Source: Hoeflea_A sp963921345
GTDB taxonomy: Bacteria > Pseudomonadota > Alphaproteobacteria > Rhizobiales > Rhizobiaceae
Direction: 5' to 3'
NCBI GenBank assembly: GCA_963921345.3
Contig: CAWUFE020000007.1
Span: forward strand, 2,852,001-2,916,000
DNA: 64,000 nt
Positions 54,559-64,000 of the stretch are shown piece after piece (the first letter of the stretch is position 1; the number at the start of each line of letters is the position of its first letter). A program made the translations under genes and the position numbers. The notes under the pieces were generated by a model. The model had not been told where the DNA came from, did not search any database, and saw only the letters and a program-made list of their open reading frames with translations.

Positions 54559-54786
54559 TGTTCAATCTGAATGCTGTCAAAACGGGGCTAAATTCGCAAT
54601 GCTCGGGACAAGCGGAATGCAACCTGCGAGATTACGTTAACCGATCGTATCCTAATAAGGGGAATGCTAACGCAACCTTAACACAACTTCACAGATTGTA
54701 ACCAACTCGCTCCGATGCCAAAGACAGTAAACTTTTTGATTACCTTTGGTTAACCATAGGCACCCGCGGGCCGCCACCGGTCGGCA

Positions 54787-56739
<1,953 letters not shown>

Positions 56740-56785
56740 GGTCTTCCTCCCGGGTCGGCGCGTTATTTCGGGCGTCCGTTTAGCA

Positions 56786-56800
56786 TGTTGCGGCGCAACA
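56786..56800. promoter_or_regulatory. Palindrome upstream of acetoacetate-CoA ligase, PhaR-like
   Basis: TGTTGCGGCGCAACA is a perfect palindrome around one central base. It contains TGC-N3-GCA, the same core as the sites before the phasin gene, and would overlap the promoter of the minus-strand ligase gene. Confidence 0.5.
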
Positions 56801-57051
56801 AATAAAGCCGGGATCCCTGGAATTCCGTTGTGCGGCCATCAAACCGTCCGGTTTCTCTCCGATACAGGTCGCTACTCGGTGCGCCGCGGGGTGGCGCCGC
56901 ATGCATCTGGCCTTCGACGGGCCCGCGATTAGCGCGGGAAACGGGACGCCGCGAATTGCATTCGGCGGCGCGACTGTTTACCCCTATGGACCACCGACGG
57001 GGAAGGCCGGCAATTCGCCGGGTGTCGGTGCAGATCGAAGGCAGGAGACCG

Positions 57052-58944
57052 GTGGAACGGACAGGCTCATACCGCAGGCGATGGTTGCGCTGGGTGCTGG
57101 CCGGCGTCATCGTCGCCGGTCTCGCCGCCGGCGTCACCGGCGTCGCCCTGCCCTTTGCCATCTCCACCGACGTGGTGCGCGATCGCCTGGAGCGCGACAT
57201 CTCCGACTGGACCGGACATCAGGTCGAACTGCTCGACAATCCGCAGCTCGGCTTCTGGCCGGTGCCGCATATCGAGCTCAACCGCATCAGCGTTTTTTCC
57301 CGGCAATATCCGGATGCCAAGCCGATTGTCTATGCCGACGAGATGAAGGCCGATTTTTCCATCCTGTCGGCGCTCAGCGGCGAACCGAGCTTTTCCAATT
57401 TCGTGCTGGTGCGACCGGTTTTCACGGTGGAGAAGTTTCCGGAGGGAACCACGAGCTGGACCAGCGAGCAGGGGCGCATTCCGGAGGGGATCGCCATCGC
57501 CGAAAAGCGCGTCGATGGTGTCACCGACAGTGCCGGCAGGCCGGTAACCATCCCGGCCGACCGGCTTGGCGACATGCGGGTCGAGAACGGCTCCTTCGCC
57601 TGGATCGACCATGGCACGGAGATGGAGGAGAAGGTCACCGCCATCAACGGCACCGTGAGCTGGCCGCGCCTCAACAGCGCCATGCGGCTCAACATACGCG
57701 GCATCTTTCGCGGCGAAGCCGCCGCTCTCGAGCTGAGTTCCGACGATCCGCTGCTGCTGTTGTCGGGCAAGAGCGCCCAGGCCAATATCAAGCTGGCAGC
57801 GGCACCGCTCGACCTGACCTTCGAGGGCATGGTCAACCTGTCGGAAAAACCGTTTTTCGCCGGTACGCTGTCCATGGCCAGCCCGTCGATGCGCCAGACG
57901 CTGCAGTGGGCCGGCACCGAGATCAAGCCCGGCGAGGCGATCGGCGCGCTGTCGATGGAGGCCGAGATCCAGATGCAGAACGGTCGGGCAATGCTCAACG
58001 ACCTGATCGTCGAGCTGGAAGGCAACCGCGGTATCGGCGTGCTCGATTTCCAGGAAAACGAGGACGGCACACCGGGCGTTTCGGGAACGCTCGCCTTCAA
58101 CTCGCTCGATATCGCCTCGTTCCTGCGTGCTTTCACGCCGCTGCCGCAGTCGGGCGAGGAGATCGCCGAGACCATCGACACCTCGTTCCTCCACCAGCTG
58201 ACGCTCGACATGCGGCTGTCGTCGCAATCGGCCACGCTCGGTCCGCTGATCCTGTCGAACGTTGCCGCCGCGGCGCGTATCATCGAGAGCCGCGCAGTGT
58301 TCGACATCGGCGATGCCGCCGCCTATGGCGGACGGGTATCGGGCCGCATCATGGTTGCCGAAACCGGCGTTCAGGGCGGCGGCGAAGTCAAGTTTTCAGC
58401 CCGCGACATCAACCTGGCGCAGATGCTGGAGGCGCTTGAAATCGGCGGGCCGTTGCCGCAGGGCACGGCGACGCTCAACATCGCGCTTGTGTCGCGCTAT
58501 CCGACCTGGGCGACCGGCCTCGCCGACCTCAACGGCAAGTTCGAGATCGCCATCGCCAACGGCTCCATCCCCTCCTTCGATCTCGCCCAGTTCCGCGAAC
58601 TGGCGGCCAGCGAACGTTTCTTTGGTCTCACCGGCATCTCCGACGGCTCCTTCCCCTTCGCCTCGGCCGAGTTCGTCGCCAATTTCGCCAAGGGCCTCGC
58701 CGAAATCGACAAGGGCGTGATCACCGGCGAGGACGCGGTCATCGAAATGACCGGCATCATCCCCTATCAGCGCGGCGGCCTGGCCCTGGTCGGCCTACTC
58801 AAGGACGCGCCGGCCGAAGAACAGGAAGCCAGCGAGAACGGCGAGAATGGCGGCGACGAGCCGGCGGCCGAGGACGATGCCATCCAGTTCTTCATCGGCG
58901 GCTCCTGGCCGACCCCGGTGATTTCGCCGATTTTGGGGAACTGA
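57052..58944 (+). CDS. AsmA family protein
   Basis: A 630-residue inner-membrane-anchored protein: one N-terminal helix (about residues 12-33), then a large periplasmic beta-rich region of the AsmA/TamB-like lipid-bridge group (STDVVRDRLERDISDWTG, ELLDNPQLGFWPVPHIEL, and a late GNARMADGVL-like part). Such proteins help move phospholipid to the outer membrane. The end is Glu/Asn-rich before FFIGGSWPTPVISPIL. Start chosen at GTG 57052 for its AGGAG; ATG 56986 is an alternative. Confidence 0.85.
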   Translation: MERTGSYRRRWLRWVLAGVIVAGLAAGVTGVALPFAISTDVVRDRLERDISDWTGHQVELLDNPQLGFWPVPHIELNRISVFSRQYPDAKPIVYADEMKADFSILSALSGEPSFSNFVLVRPVFTVEKFPEGTTSWTSEQGRIPEGIAIAEKRVDGVTDSAGRPVTIPADRLGDMRVENGSFAWIDHGTEMEEKVTAINGTVSWPRLNSAMRLNIRGIFRGEAAALELSSDDPLLLLSGKSAQANIKLAAAPLDLTFEGMVNLSEKPFFAGTLSMASPSMRQTLQWAGTEIKPGEAIGALSMEAEIQMQNGRAMLNDLIVELEGNRGIGVLDFQENEDGTPGVSGTLAFNSLDIASFLRAFTPLPQSGEEIAETIDTSFLHQLTLDMRLSSQSATLGPLILSNVAAAARIIESRAVFDIGDAAAYGGRVSGRIMVAETGVQGGGEVKFSARDINLAQMLEALEIGGPLPQGTATLNIALVSRYPTWATGLADLNGKFEIAIANGSIPSFDLAQFRELAASERFFGLTGISDGSFPFASAEFVANFAKGLAEIDKGVITGEDAVIEMTGIIPYQRGGLALVGLLKDAPAEEQEASENGENGGDEPAAEDDAIQFFIGGSWPTPVISPILGN

Positions 58945-59067
58945 ACCTCGCGACGGATCCGTCCGAGAGACAGGATGACGGCAACTGTGGCTGATTCCGT
59001 CTAGCGAACGTTCGTCGACACGTGGTAGTGGGCTGACCAAAACAACGAATAAAAGTCGTAGCCAACA

Positions 59068-59610
59068 ATGCCCAACACCACCAGACAAAGCAAACTGCTC
59101 AGCCTCGTTTTGCGGCACAAGCCGGAAACCGTCGGCCTGACGCTCGACGCTTCCGGCTGGGCGGAAATCGATGCGCTGCTCGACCGCCTGCCGCGGGCGG
59201 GCGTAACGATGACCCGTAAAAACCTGCTGGCACTGGTCGAGAATAACGACAAGAAGCGCTTCGCCATCAGCCCCGACGGACGCTTCATTCGCGCCAGTCA
59301 GGGACATTCGGTTAACGTCGATCTCGGCCTCGAACCGTGCGAACCGCCGACGGTGCTCTATCACGGCACGGCCGAAAAATCGCTCGCCAGCATCCTCGAT
59401 ACCGAGTTGCGGCGCGGCCAGCGGCATCATGTTCACCTGCATACGGACCGGGGCCTTGCCGAAACCGTCGGCCGCCGCCACGGCAAGCCGGTCTTGCTGG
59501 CGGTCTCCGCCAGCGCCATGTGGCAGGACGGCCATGCGTTCTTCGTCACCGCCAACGGCGTCTGGCTGACCGAGGCGGTGCCGGTGACCTATCTCGACGT
59601 GCTGGACTGA
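59068..59610 (+). CDS. kptA: RNA 2'-phosphotransferase, Tpt1/KptA family
   Basis: A 180-residue enzyme that moves an internal RNA 2'-phosphate onto NAD+. The N-terminal winged-helix part has KLLSLVLRHKPETVGL, and the ADP-ribosyltransferase-like part has VLYHGTAEKSL, HHVHLHTD and FFVTANGVWLTEAVP. 2'-phosphates arise when plant/fungal-type ligases seal RNA. No such ligase is in the window; the RNA repair pair Hen1-Pnkp lies 38 kb away but seals by another chemistry. Confidence 0.92.
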   Translation: MPNTTRQSKLLSLVLRHKPETVGLTLDASGWAEIDALLDRLPRAGVTMTRKNLLALVENNDKKRFAISPDGRFIRASQGHSVNVDLGLEPCEPPTVLYHGTAEKSLASILDTELRRGQRHHVHLHTDRGLAETVGRRHGKPVLLAVSASAMWQDGHAFFVTANGVWLTEAVPVTYLDVLD

Positions 59611-59628
59611 AACGCGGGCAAGGAAAAC

Positions 59629-59655
59629 GGAGGCGGCAAACCGGTCGCCGCCTCC
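59629..59655. terminator. Hairpin between kptA and the EF-hand gene
   Basis: GGAGGCGGC (59629-59637) and GCCGCCTCC (59647-59655) make a 9-pair stem with a 9-base loop between convergent genes. There is no long T run on the plus side; AAAA precedes it, which helps only the minus strand. Confidence 0.45.
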
Positions 59656-59712
59656 CCGGCCCAACCCATTGCCCCCGGCCAATTACCGGCGGGTCCGGCC
59701 GGACGCGACACT

Positions 59713-60303
59713 TCAGAACTGCAGCCCGAAAGGCGGTTGATTGTTCAAGAATTCGGGCAGCGTTATCTTGCGGTCGCGGTTCTCGTCGAGAATGGCGAAG
59801 GCCACCTTCACCTCCTCGTCGAAATCCGGCTCGTCGTCCAGCGGCGCGAGTGCCGTCAACGCTTCCTCGCACTCCTTGCCGAGATCGATGCCGTCCCCGG
59901 CCAGCCCGGCCGTGAACTCGTTGCGATTGAGGAAGCCGTTTGCGTCGATGTCGTATCGCTTGAAGGCTTCGGTGTGCATTCGGATGAATGCGTCCAGCAA
60001 TTCGGTATAGACGATCTCACCATTGTCGTTGGCGTCGAAGCCGGCAAAGTTCGCGATCGGATCGTCCATGGCGCCGGCCAGGTCGGCCTCGCAGGCGGCC
60101 GGCAGTTTGCCGCCGGGCAGCACCTCTTCCATATCCTCATCGTTCGTCTTCATGAATTCGGCGTGCTCCTGCCGGGTGATCACGCCGTTGTTGTCGAGGT
60201 CCATTTCGGCAAAGGCAACGCGCACGTCGGCCCGCGCCGCAACCCGCCCCTGGGTCGCCAGGTTCCAGCCGACCGCCAGAGCGATAAGCGCGAGGCAGGA
60301 CAA
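59713..60303 (-). CDS. EF-hand calcium-binding protein (N-terminus probably lost to a frameshift)
   Basis: A 196-residue protein with four EF-hand-like loops: DLDNNGVITRQE, DANDNGEIVYTE, DIDANGFLNRNE and DENRDRKITLPE, each with the Asp/Asn ligands at 1, 3, 5 and Glu at 12. A hydrophobic stretch (LALIALAVGWNL) precedes them. The only start in this frame is TTG 60303, two codons after a stop, with no ribosome site. In the next frame upstream lies a proper start and a ribbon-helix-helix segment, so one base has probably been gained near 60304-60310. Confidence 0.8.
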   Translation of the reverse strand: MSCLALIALAVGWNLATQGRVAARADVRVAFAEMDLDNNGVITRQEHAEFMKTNDEDMEEVLPGGKLPAACEADLAGAMDDPIANFAGFDANDNGEIVYTELLDAFIRMHTEAFKRYDIDANGFLNRNEFTAGLAGDGIDLGKECEEALTALAPLDDEPDFDEEVKVAFAILDENRDRKITLPEFLNNQPPFGLQF

Positions 60304-60505
60304 GTGTCACCGCGCGGTTTGATGTCGAAGTCATGATAGGAGATCCCGTTGCTGTTCCTTCGCTCGCGGATGCGGAAATCTCATGCTGCAGAAGCTGCCG
60401 GACCAACCTGCTGGTCGATACGCCGCGTTCACCGCTCAACGCGTTCACCCGTTCCTTCAGTTCGGGCGAGACACGAATCTCGATGGTCTCGGTTTTCTTG
60501 CTCAT
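60137..60505 (-). CDS. Ribbon-helix-helix domain segment, upstream part of a split gene
   Basis: From ATG 60505 (GGGAGA upstream) the first 45 residues read as an Arc/CopG-type ribbon-helix-helix: TETIEIRVSPELKERVNAL, RGVSTSRLVRQLLQHE. About 20 linker residues follow (MTSTSNRAVT). Beyond about 60306 this frame becomes Arg/Gly-rich nonsense that shadows the EF-hand gene. Shifting by one base there joins the linker directly to the membrane helix and EF-hands of the next entry, giving a plausible 264-residue single protein. Whether the break is real or a sequence error is open. Confidence 0.6.
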   Translation of the reverse strand: MSKKTETIEIRVSPELKERVNALSGERGVSTSRLVRQLLQHEISASASEGTATGSPIMTSTSNRAVTLVLPRAYRSGGRLEPGDPGAGCGAGRRARCLCRNGPRQQRRDHPAGARRIHEDER

Positions 60506-60683
60506 ATCGGGCGTCTCCCGCTGATTTCCGTTCCGTGCCGGCAAAGGGTTGTGCTCTTTCGACGGCGATCTCAACACAAATTGCGCCCCGACGCGGGCAC
60601 TTTCGTGTCGGGGCGTTCGAGAAATTTGTCGGGACAAAATTGGCGATGAAAAACAGCACTTTAACGGCTTGAATGAGAGGCAG

Positions 60684-60714
60684 GCACCGGCGCCGGCAGG
60701 GGGAGCGCCGGTGC
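60684..60714. terminator. Hairpin after the fasciclin gene
   Basis: GCACCGGCG (60684-60692) and CGCCGGTGC (60706-60714) form a 9-pair GC-rich stem with a 13-base loop, 8 bases beyond the fasciclin stop on the minus strand. There is no T run, so termination would be weak or factor-dependent. Confidence 0.5.
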
Positions 60715-60722
60715 GTAGGTCG

Positions 60723-61280
60723 TTACTTCGGCAGAAGGACCTTGTCGACGACGTGAATCACTCCGTTCGACTGGTTGACGTCGGCGATGGTGATGGCGCC
60801 GGCGTTGCCGTTTTCGTCGTAGATGTAGAGCTTCCCGCCCTTGACCTGCGCCGACAAGGCGTCGCCCGACAGCGTCTCGAGATGGAAGAAGCCGTCATTG
60901 GCGGCCTTGGCCTTCTGCATCAGCATCGAACCGGACAATTTGGCCGGCACCACATGGGCCGTAAGGATCTTGACCAGCTGGTCCTTGTTTTCCGGCATCA
61001 GCAGCGTGTCGACCGTGCCGGCCGGCAGGGCCGCAAAGGCGTCATTGACCGGCGCGAACACCGTGAACGGGCCGTCGCCCTGCAGCGCATCGACGAGGCC
61101 GGCCGCCTTGACCGCGGCGACCAGGGTGGTGTGGTCGGCCGAATTGACGGCGTTCTCGATGATGTTCTTGTCGGCAAACATCGGCGCGCCGCCGACCTGC
61201 GGGTTCATGGCGAAGGCCGATACGGCGGTGAGCAGGATGACGCCGCCGATGGCGGCGGCATTGCGGAGGGACTTGATCAT
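60723..61280 (-). CDS. Fasciclin (FAS1) domain secreted protein
   Basis: A 185-residue exported protein: signal peptide to about residue 24, then one FAS1 domain (NIIENAVNSADHTTLVAAVK, GPFTVFAPVNDAFAALP, LTAHVVPAKL, ITIADVNQSNGVIHVVDKVL). FAS1 proteins act in adhesion or surface interaction. It is 82 bases downstream of the anti-sigma gene on the same strand and has its own ECF-type promoter motif. The MPT70/MPT83 proteins controlled by SigK-RskA in mycobacteria are of the same domain type. Confidence 0.93.
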   Translation of the reverse strand: MIKSLRNAAAIGGVILLTAVSAFAMNPQVGGAPMFADKNIIENAVNSADHTTLVAAVKAAGLVDALQGDGPFTVFAPVNDAFAALPAGTVDTLLMPENKDQLVKILTAHVVPAKLSGSMLMQKAKAANDGFFHLETLSGDALSAQVKGGKLYIYDENGNAGAITIADVNQSNGVIHVVDKVLLPK

Positions 61281-61328
61281 TGGGTTTCTCCTTGTTCGTT
61301 GAACGTCCCGGGAGCGGGAACAACAGGA

Positions 61329-61356
61329 GAAACGGAGGACGGCAAAAAAAGTTTCA
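61329..61356 (-). promoter_or_regulatory. ECF-type promoter of the fasciclin gene
   Basis: On the minus strand TGAAAC (61356-61351), 16 bases, CGTTTC (61334-61329). The same two elements, spacing and even the T run after TGAAAC occur before the cytochrome b gene at 62602. It ends about 48 bases before the fasciclin ATG. Confidence 0.65.
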
Positions 61357-61362
61357 GGCGGT

Positions 61363-62004
61363 TCAGACTTTTTTCAGTTCGCCGGCCGCGACCACCGGTC
61401 CGGTCGGCGCGCCGGTGGGCGATCCGCCGGGCGGTTCGACGCTGACGGCAAGCACCGAGCCGGCCTTGAGATCGAGTTCGCCGAGGGCGATCTGCGAACC
61501 GTCGAGCAGGCCCACCGAGCGCGGCGGGTTGTCGCCTTCGATCAGCCACAGCTCCAGAACACGGTTTGCCGGGATGTCGCCCGAAGCGCGGTCGATCTCG
61601 ATGGCGTCGTCAGTAACCCGGGCGGTGAAGGCAAAGCCGCTGTCGGCGCTCTCGAGCGCTGCGGTGAACACCGGCTGGTCGCCGGTCGGAAATGCCAAAA
61701 AGACCAGCAGCGCCAGGCAGGCCGCCACCAAACCGCCACCAAGCACCAGCCACCAATTGCGGCGGCGCGCCGGCTGCAGAAACAGTTCGGCATCGATGGC
61801 CGACTTGACGCCGGGCGGCGGCGCCACCTCGTCAAATCCCTCGTTCATGCCGGAAAGACGTTCCTCCCACGCCGCGACCAGGCGCGCGAACGCGGCGTCG
61901 CGTTCGATACGCGCGGCGACGTCGCGGCGCTCATCGCCGTCCAGCGCGCCGAGTGCGTATTCGGCGGCCAGGTCGTCGTCGCTCCTGTGGTCGTCGTCGC
62001 TCAT
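61363..62004 (-). CDS. Anti-sigma factor, RskA-like
   Basis: A 213-residue membrane protein: an N-terminal cytosolic sigma-binding region (LAAEYALGALDGDERRDVAA, WEERLSGMNE), one membrane helix (about 83-105), and a periplasmic domain ending GQIALGELDLKAG-like, as in the RskA family (LELWLIEGDNPPRSVGLLDG). It holds the ECF sigma factor until a surface or redox signal. It overlaps the sigma gene by 4 bases (ATGA). Confidence 0.9.
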   Translation of the reverse strand: MSDDDHRSDDDLAAEYALGALDGDERRDVAARIERDAAFARLVAAWEERLSGMNEGFDEVAPPPGVKSAIDAELFLQPARRRNWWLVLGGGLVAACLALLVFLAFPTGDQPVFTAALESADSGFAFTARVTDDAIEIDRASGDIPANRVLELWLIEGDNPPRSVGLLDGSQIALGELDLKAGSVLAVSVEPPGGSPTGAPTGPVVAAGELKKV

Positions 62005-62543
62005 TCTTCCAGGCAGGCCTTCAGTTTCTGCAGGCTCCGGCGGAGCCAGGTTCGCATCGTGTTGAGCGGCACCGCAAAGCGTTCGGCCAGCTCCTTGTAT
62101 TCATAGCCCTCCAGATAGGCGGCGCGCACGGCTTGCGCCTTTTCCTCTTCCAGCCGGTCGAGGCACTCGTCGATCAGCGCCCTCTGACCGCTGCCGATCG
62201 CCCGCGCCTCCGGATCGGGGGCCGCGTCCCTGACTTCGGCAGCCGCTTCGATCGGCGCCGTCGCCGGCACCCGCTTGCGCAACCGGTCGATCGCATGGTT
62301 GCGCGCGATGGCGATCAGCCACGACATCGGACTGGCGCCGGTCGTCGCAAAACGGTCGGCCTTCTGCCAGATCCGCACATAGACCTCCTGCAGCGCATCC
62401 TCCGCCTCGGCCCGGTCCTTCAAGATACGCAGGAGCACGCCGAAAAGTTTCGCCGCGGTGCGCTCGTAGAGCCAGTCGAAGGCGGCCCGGTCGCGCAGCG
62501 CGATCCGTCCAATTGCGTCTGCGATGTCGGCCGGAGCGGGCAA
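62001..62543 (-). CDS. ECF RNA polymerase sigma factor, SigK-like
   Basis: About 180 residues. Region 2 (FDWLYERTAAKLFGVLLRIL, AEDALQEVYVRIWQKADRF) and region 4 (EEKAQAVRAAYLEGYEYKEL, VPLNTMRTWLRRSLQKLK) are both complete. Start is uncertain: TTG 62543 follows AAAGGGA; TTG 62588 would add 15 Cys-containing residues unlike the family. Paired with an RskA-type anti-sigma factor; a reversed version of the ECF promoter motif lies upstream, suggesting autoregulation. Confidence 0.9.
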   Translation of the reverse strand: MPAPADIADAIGRIALRDRAAFDWLYERTAAKLFGVLLRILKDRAEAEDALQEVYVRIWQKADRFATTGASPMSWLIAIARNHAIDRLRKRVPATAPIEAAAEVRDAAPDPEARAIGSGQRALIDECLDRLEEEKAQAVRAAYLEGYEYKELAERFAVPLNTMRTWLRRSLQKLKACLEE

Positions 62544-62601
62544 TGGCGCAATCCCTTTCTCGCAAAAGCAGATCGGATCACGAACCAATTCGCAAGCGTA
62601 G

Positions 62602-62629
62602 TGAAACTTTTTCGACCCGTCGCCGTTTC
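62602..62629 (+). promoter_or_regulatory. ECF-type promoter of the cytochrome b/molybdoenzyme operon
   Basis: TGAAAC (62602-62607), 16 bases, CGTTTC (62624-62629), ending 31 bases before the cytochrome b ATG. Read on the minus strand the same DNA gives AGAAAC-N16-AGTTTC, so it could also drive the sigma gene. The fasciclin promoter shares the motif. Confidence 0.65.
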
Positions 62630-62660
62630 TCCCTCAAAAGCCAACACCAAGGAGTGTGCC

Positions 62661-63383
62661 ATGTCGTCCGACAAGCCGACCGGCAACCTGATCTACCGCC
62701 AGACCGCGTGGACGCGCGGCACCCACTGGAGCTGGGCAATCTGCCTGTTCTTCCTGGCGCTCACCGGCCTGCAGATTTTCAACGCCCACCCCGTGCTCTA
62801 CCTCGGCGCCGAGTCGGGCTTCGCCTATGACAACACCGTCCTCAGGCTCGGCGGCGACGGGTCGCCGGCTATCCCGGCCTGGGCCACCATCCCGTCGCAG
62901 CAGGATCTGGCGACGGGCCGGGTCATCCATTTCTTCTTTGCCTGGATCTTCGTCGCCACCCTGTTCGTCTGGCTGGCGGCGGCGGTGCTGACGCGGCATC
63001 TGTCGCGCGACATCCTGCCCGCGTCGCGCGACATGATGCGGCTCGGCCGCGATATCGCCGATCATCTGCGCTTTCGCTTTCACCACGGCCGCTCCTACGG
63101 GCCGCTGCAGAAGCTCTCCTATGCGACGGTTCTGATCGTGCTGTTTCCGCTGATGATCAGCACCGGGCTGGCCATGTCGCCGGGGGCCAACGCCGTTGCT
63201 CCGTGGCTTACCGAGATCTTCGGCGGCCGGCAGACGGCGCGCACGCTGCACTTTGCCGGCATGGTCCTGCTGGCGCTGTTCTTCGCCGTGCACATGGCGA
63301 TGATCCTCGCCGCCGGACCGATCAACGAAATGCGATCCATCCTGACCGGCTGGTACCGGTGCGACGAAGGAGACGAAAAATGA
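62661..63383 (+). CDS. Cytochrome b/b6-type membrane subunit
   Basis: A 240-residue membrane protein with about four helices, of the cytochrome b561-like/thiosulfate-reductase cytochrome b group. Candidate heme His residues are in WTRGTHWSWAICLFF, RVIHFFFAWIFVATL, ARTLHFAGMVLLALFFAVHM. It likely passes electrons between quinone and the molybdoenzyme encoded next, whose start overlaps its stop (ATGA). AAGGAG precedes the ATG. Confidence 0.88.
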   Translation: MSSDKPTGNLIYRQTAWTRGTHWSWAICLFFLALTGLQIFNAHPVLYLGAESGFAYDNTVLRLGGDGSPAIPAWATIPSQQDLATGRVIHFFFAWIFVATLFVWLAAAVLTRHLSRDILPASRDMMRLGRDIADHLRFRFHHGRSYGPLQKLSYATVLIVLFPLMISTGLAMSPGANAVAPWLTEIFGGRQTARTLHFAGMVLLALFFAVHMAMILAAGPINEMRSILTGWYRCDEGDEK

Positions 63384-64000
63384 CCAGGCGACTGATCACT
63401 CGCCGCGGCCTGCTGCGCGGCGGCGCGCTTGCCGCTTCGGGCGTCGCTCTGACCGGATGCGACTGGTTCGACAGCCTGAGCAATCCCGACAACCGGGTCC
63501 GCAATGTCATGGAGGGCGCCAACCGGCTGACCATGGCGGCTCAGCGCGGCTTTCTCGACCGCGATGCGCTGGCGCGCGAATATTCACGCGCCGACATTCG
63601 GCAACCGCAGCGCCCCAACGGCGTCACCAACCCGCAGGACGCTGACTATCTGGCGCTCGTGAGTAACGAATTTGCCGATTATCGGCTCGAGGTATTCGGT
63701 CTGGTGAACCGCCCGCTGACACTGTCGCTGGAGGAGATCGCCGCCCTGCCCTCGCGCACCCAGATCACCCGCCACGACTGCGTCGAGGGCTGGAGCTGCA
63801 TCGCCCAATGGACCGGAGTGCCGCTGGCCGTCCTGCTCGACCGGGTGGCACCGAAACCGCAGGCCCGCTACGTTCTGCTTCACTGCTTCGACACCATCGA
63901 GCGCAGCCTGTCGGGCGTGGTCAAATATTACGAGACCATCGACCTGATCGACGCGCGCCACCCGCAGACCATCCTCGCCTACGGCCTCAACGGCGAAAAA
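63380..64000 (+). CDS. Tat-exported molybdopterin-dependent oxidoreductase, C-terminus cut by window edge
   Basis: The first 207 residues of a sulfite-oxidase-fold protein. TRRLITRRGLLRGG is a twin-arginine export signal, and ALTGC nearby looks like a lipobox. The oxidoreductase molybdopterin domain starts with LEVFGLVNRPLTLSLEEI, and Cys in RHDCVEGWSCIAQW is the expected molybdenum ligand. It is periplasmic and probably partners the cytochrome b encoded just before it; the substrate is unknown. The frame is open to the window end. Confidence 0.9.
   Translation, partial: MTRRLITRRGLLRGGALAASGVALTGCDWFDSLSNPDNRVRNVMEGANRLTMAAQRGFLDRDALAREYSRADIRQPQRPNGVTNPQDADYLALVSNEFADYRLEVFGLVNRPLTLSLEEIAALPSRTQITRHDCVEGWSCIAQWTGVPLAVLLDRVAPKPQARYVLLHCFDTIERSLSGVVKYYETIDLIDARHPQTILAYGLNGEK

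Overview
The window reads as a chromosomal segment of a GC-rich alphaproteobacterium, most likely of the Hyphomicrobiales (Rhizobiales). Supporting signs are a histidine tRNA without an encoded G-1 and with A73, a TTAA-N7-TTAA (CtrA-type) box before a PleC/DivJ/PdhS-type kinase, an Irr-type iron control element, PhaR-type sites before a phasin gene, an MprF(LpiA)-VirJ(AcvB) pair, and many TRAP and ABC uptake systems. I cannot name the genus.

Layout. 1-5352: end of an MFS drug exporter, DUF2164, a shortened S-adenosylhomocysteine-hydrolase-like protein, an acetyltransferase and a NIT-domain chemoreceptor. 5941-7826: a purine/nucleoside deaminase and an ATP-grasp-like protein. 7980-13001: an IclR regulator, a CoA-transferase and a TAXI-type TRAP transporter, apparently one operon. 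12940-16082: a small membrane protein, a monooxygenase divergent from a TetR regulator around a long palindrome, a REP-like palindrome, and a thiamine-diphosphate enzyme. 16494-17604: two tandem DUF922-type lipoproteins. 17688-21652: the Pnkp-Hen1 RNA repair cassette. 22075-25307: mprF and a virJ-like gene. 25449-26728: a decayed IS481-family element lying against one of two 271-bp palindromic elements (the other is 21799-22069).

27305-33720: two formylglycine-type sulfatases around an SsuABC/TauABC-like importer and an IclR regulator, a likely sulfate-ester uptake and desulfation locus. 35863-44569: about 9 kb of minus-strand genes for carboxylate or sugar-acid catabolism: hydroxypyruvate-isomerase-like protein, enol hydratase, DctPQM TRAP transporter, IlvD-type dehydratase, 3-hydroxyisobutyrate-dehydrogenase-like protein, GntR regulator and an arylmalonate-decarboxylase-like enzyme. 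An AraC regulator follows on the other strand.

46321-51355: a membrane-anchored LuxR-type protein, tRNA-His, phasin and a large PAS histidine kinase. 51435-59610: a YegP-like protein, an acetyltransferase, an orphan iron-type ABC permease behind an ICE box, acetoacetate-CoA ligase, an AsmA protein and an RNA 2'-phosphotransferase (KptA). 59713-64000: an EF-hand gene apparently split by a frameshift from a ribbon-helix-helix segment, then a fasciclin protein, anti-sigma and ECF sigma genes, divergent from a cytochrome b / Tat-exported molybdopterin oxidoreductase operon. One promoter-like motif (TGAAAC-N16-CGTTTC) precedes both the fasciclin gene and the cytochrome operon, suggesting a local sigma regulon.

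The strongest leads are this ECF-fasciclin-molybdoenzyme regulon, the single-cysteine AMDase-like enzyme inside a TRAP catabolic cluster, the RNA repair genes, the two equal-sized palindromic elements, and the frameshifted RHH-membrane-EF-hand gene.
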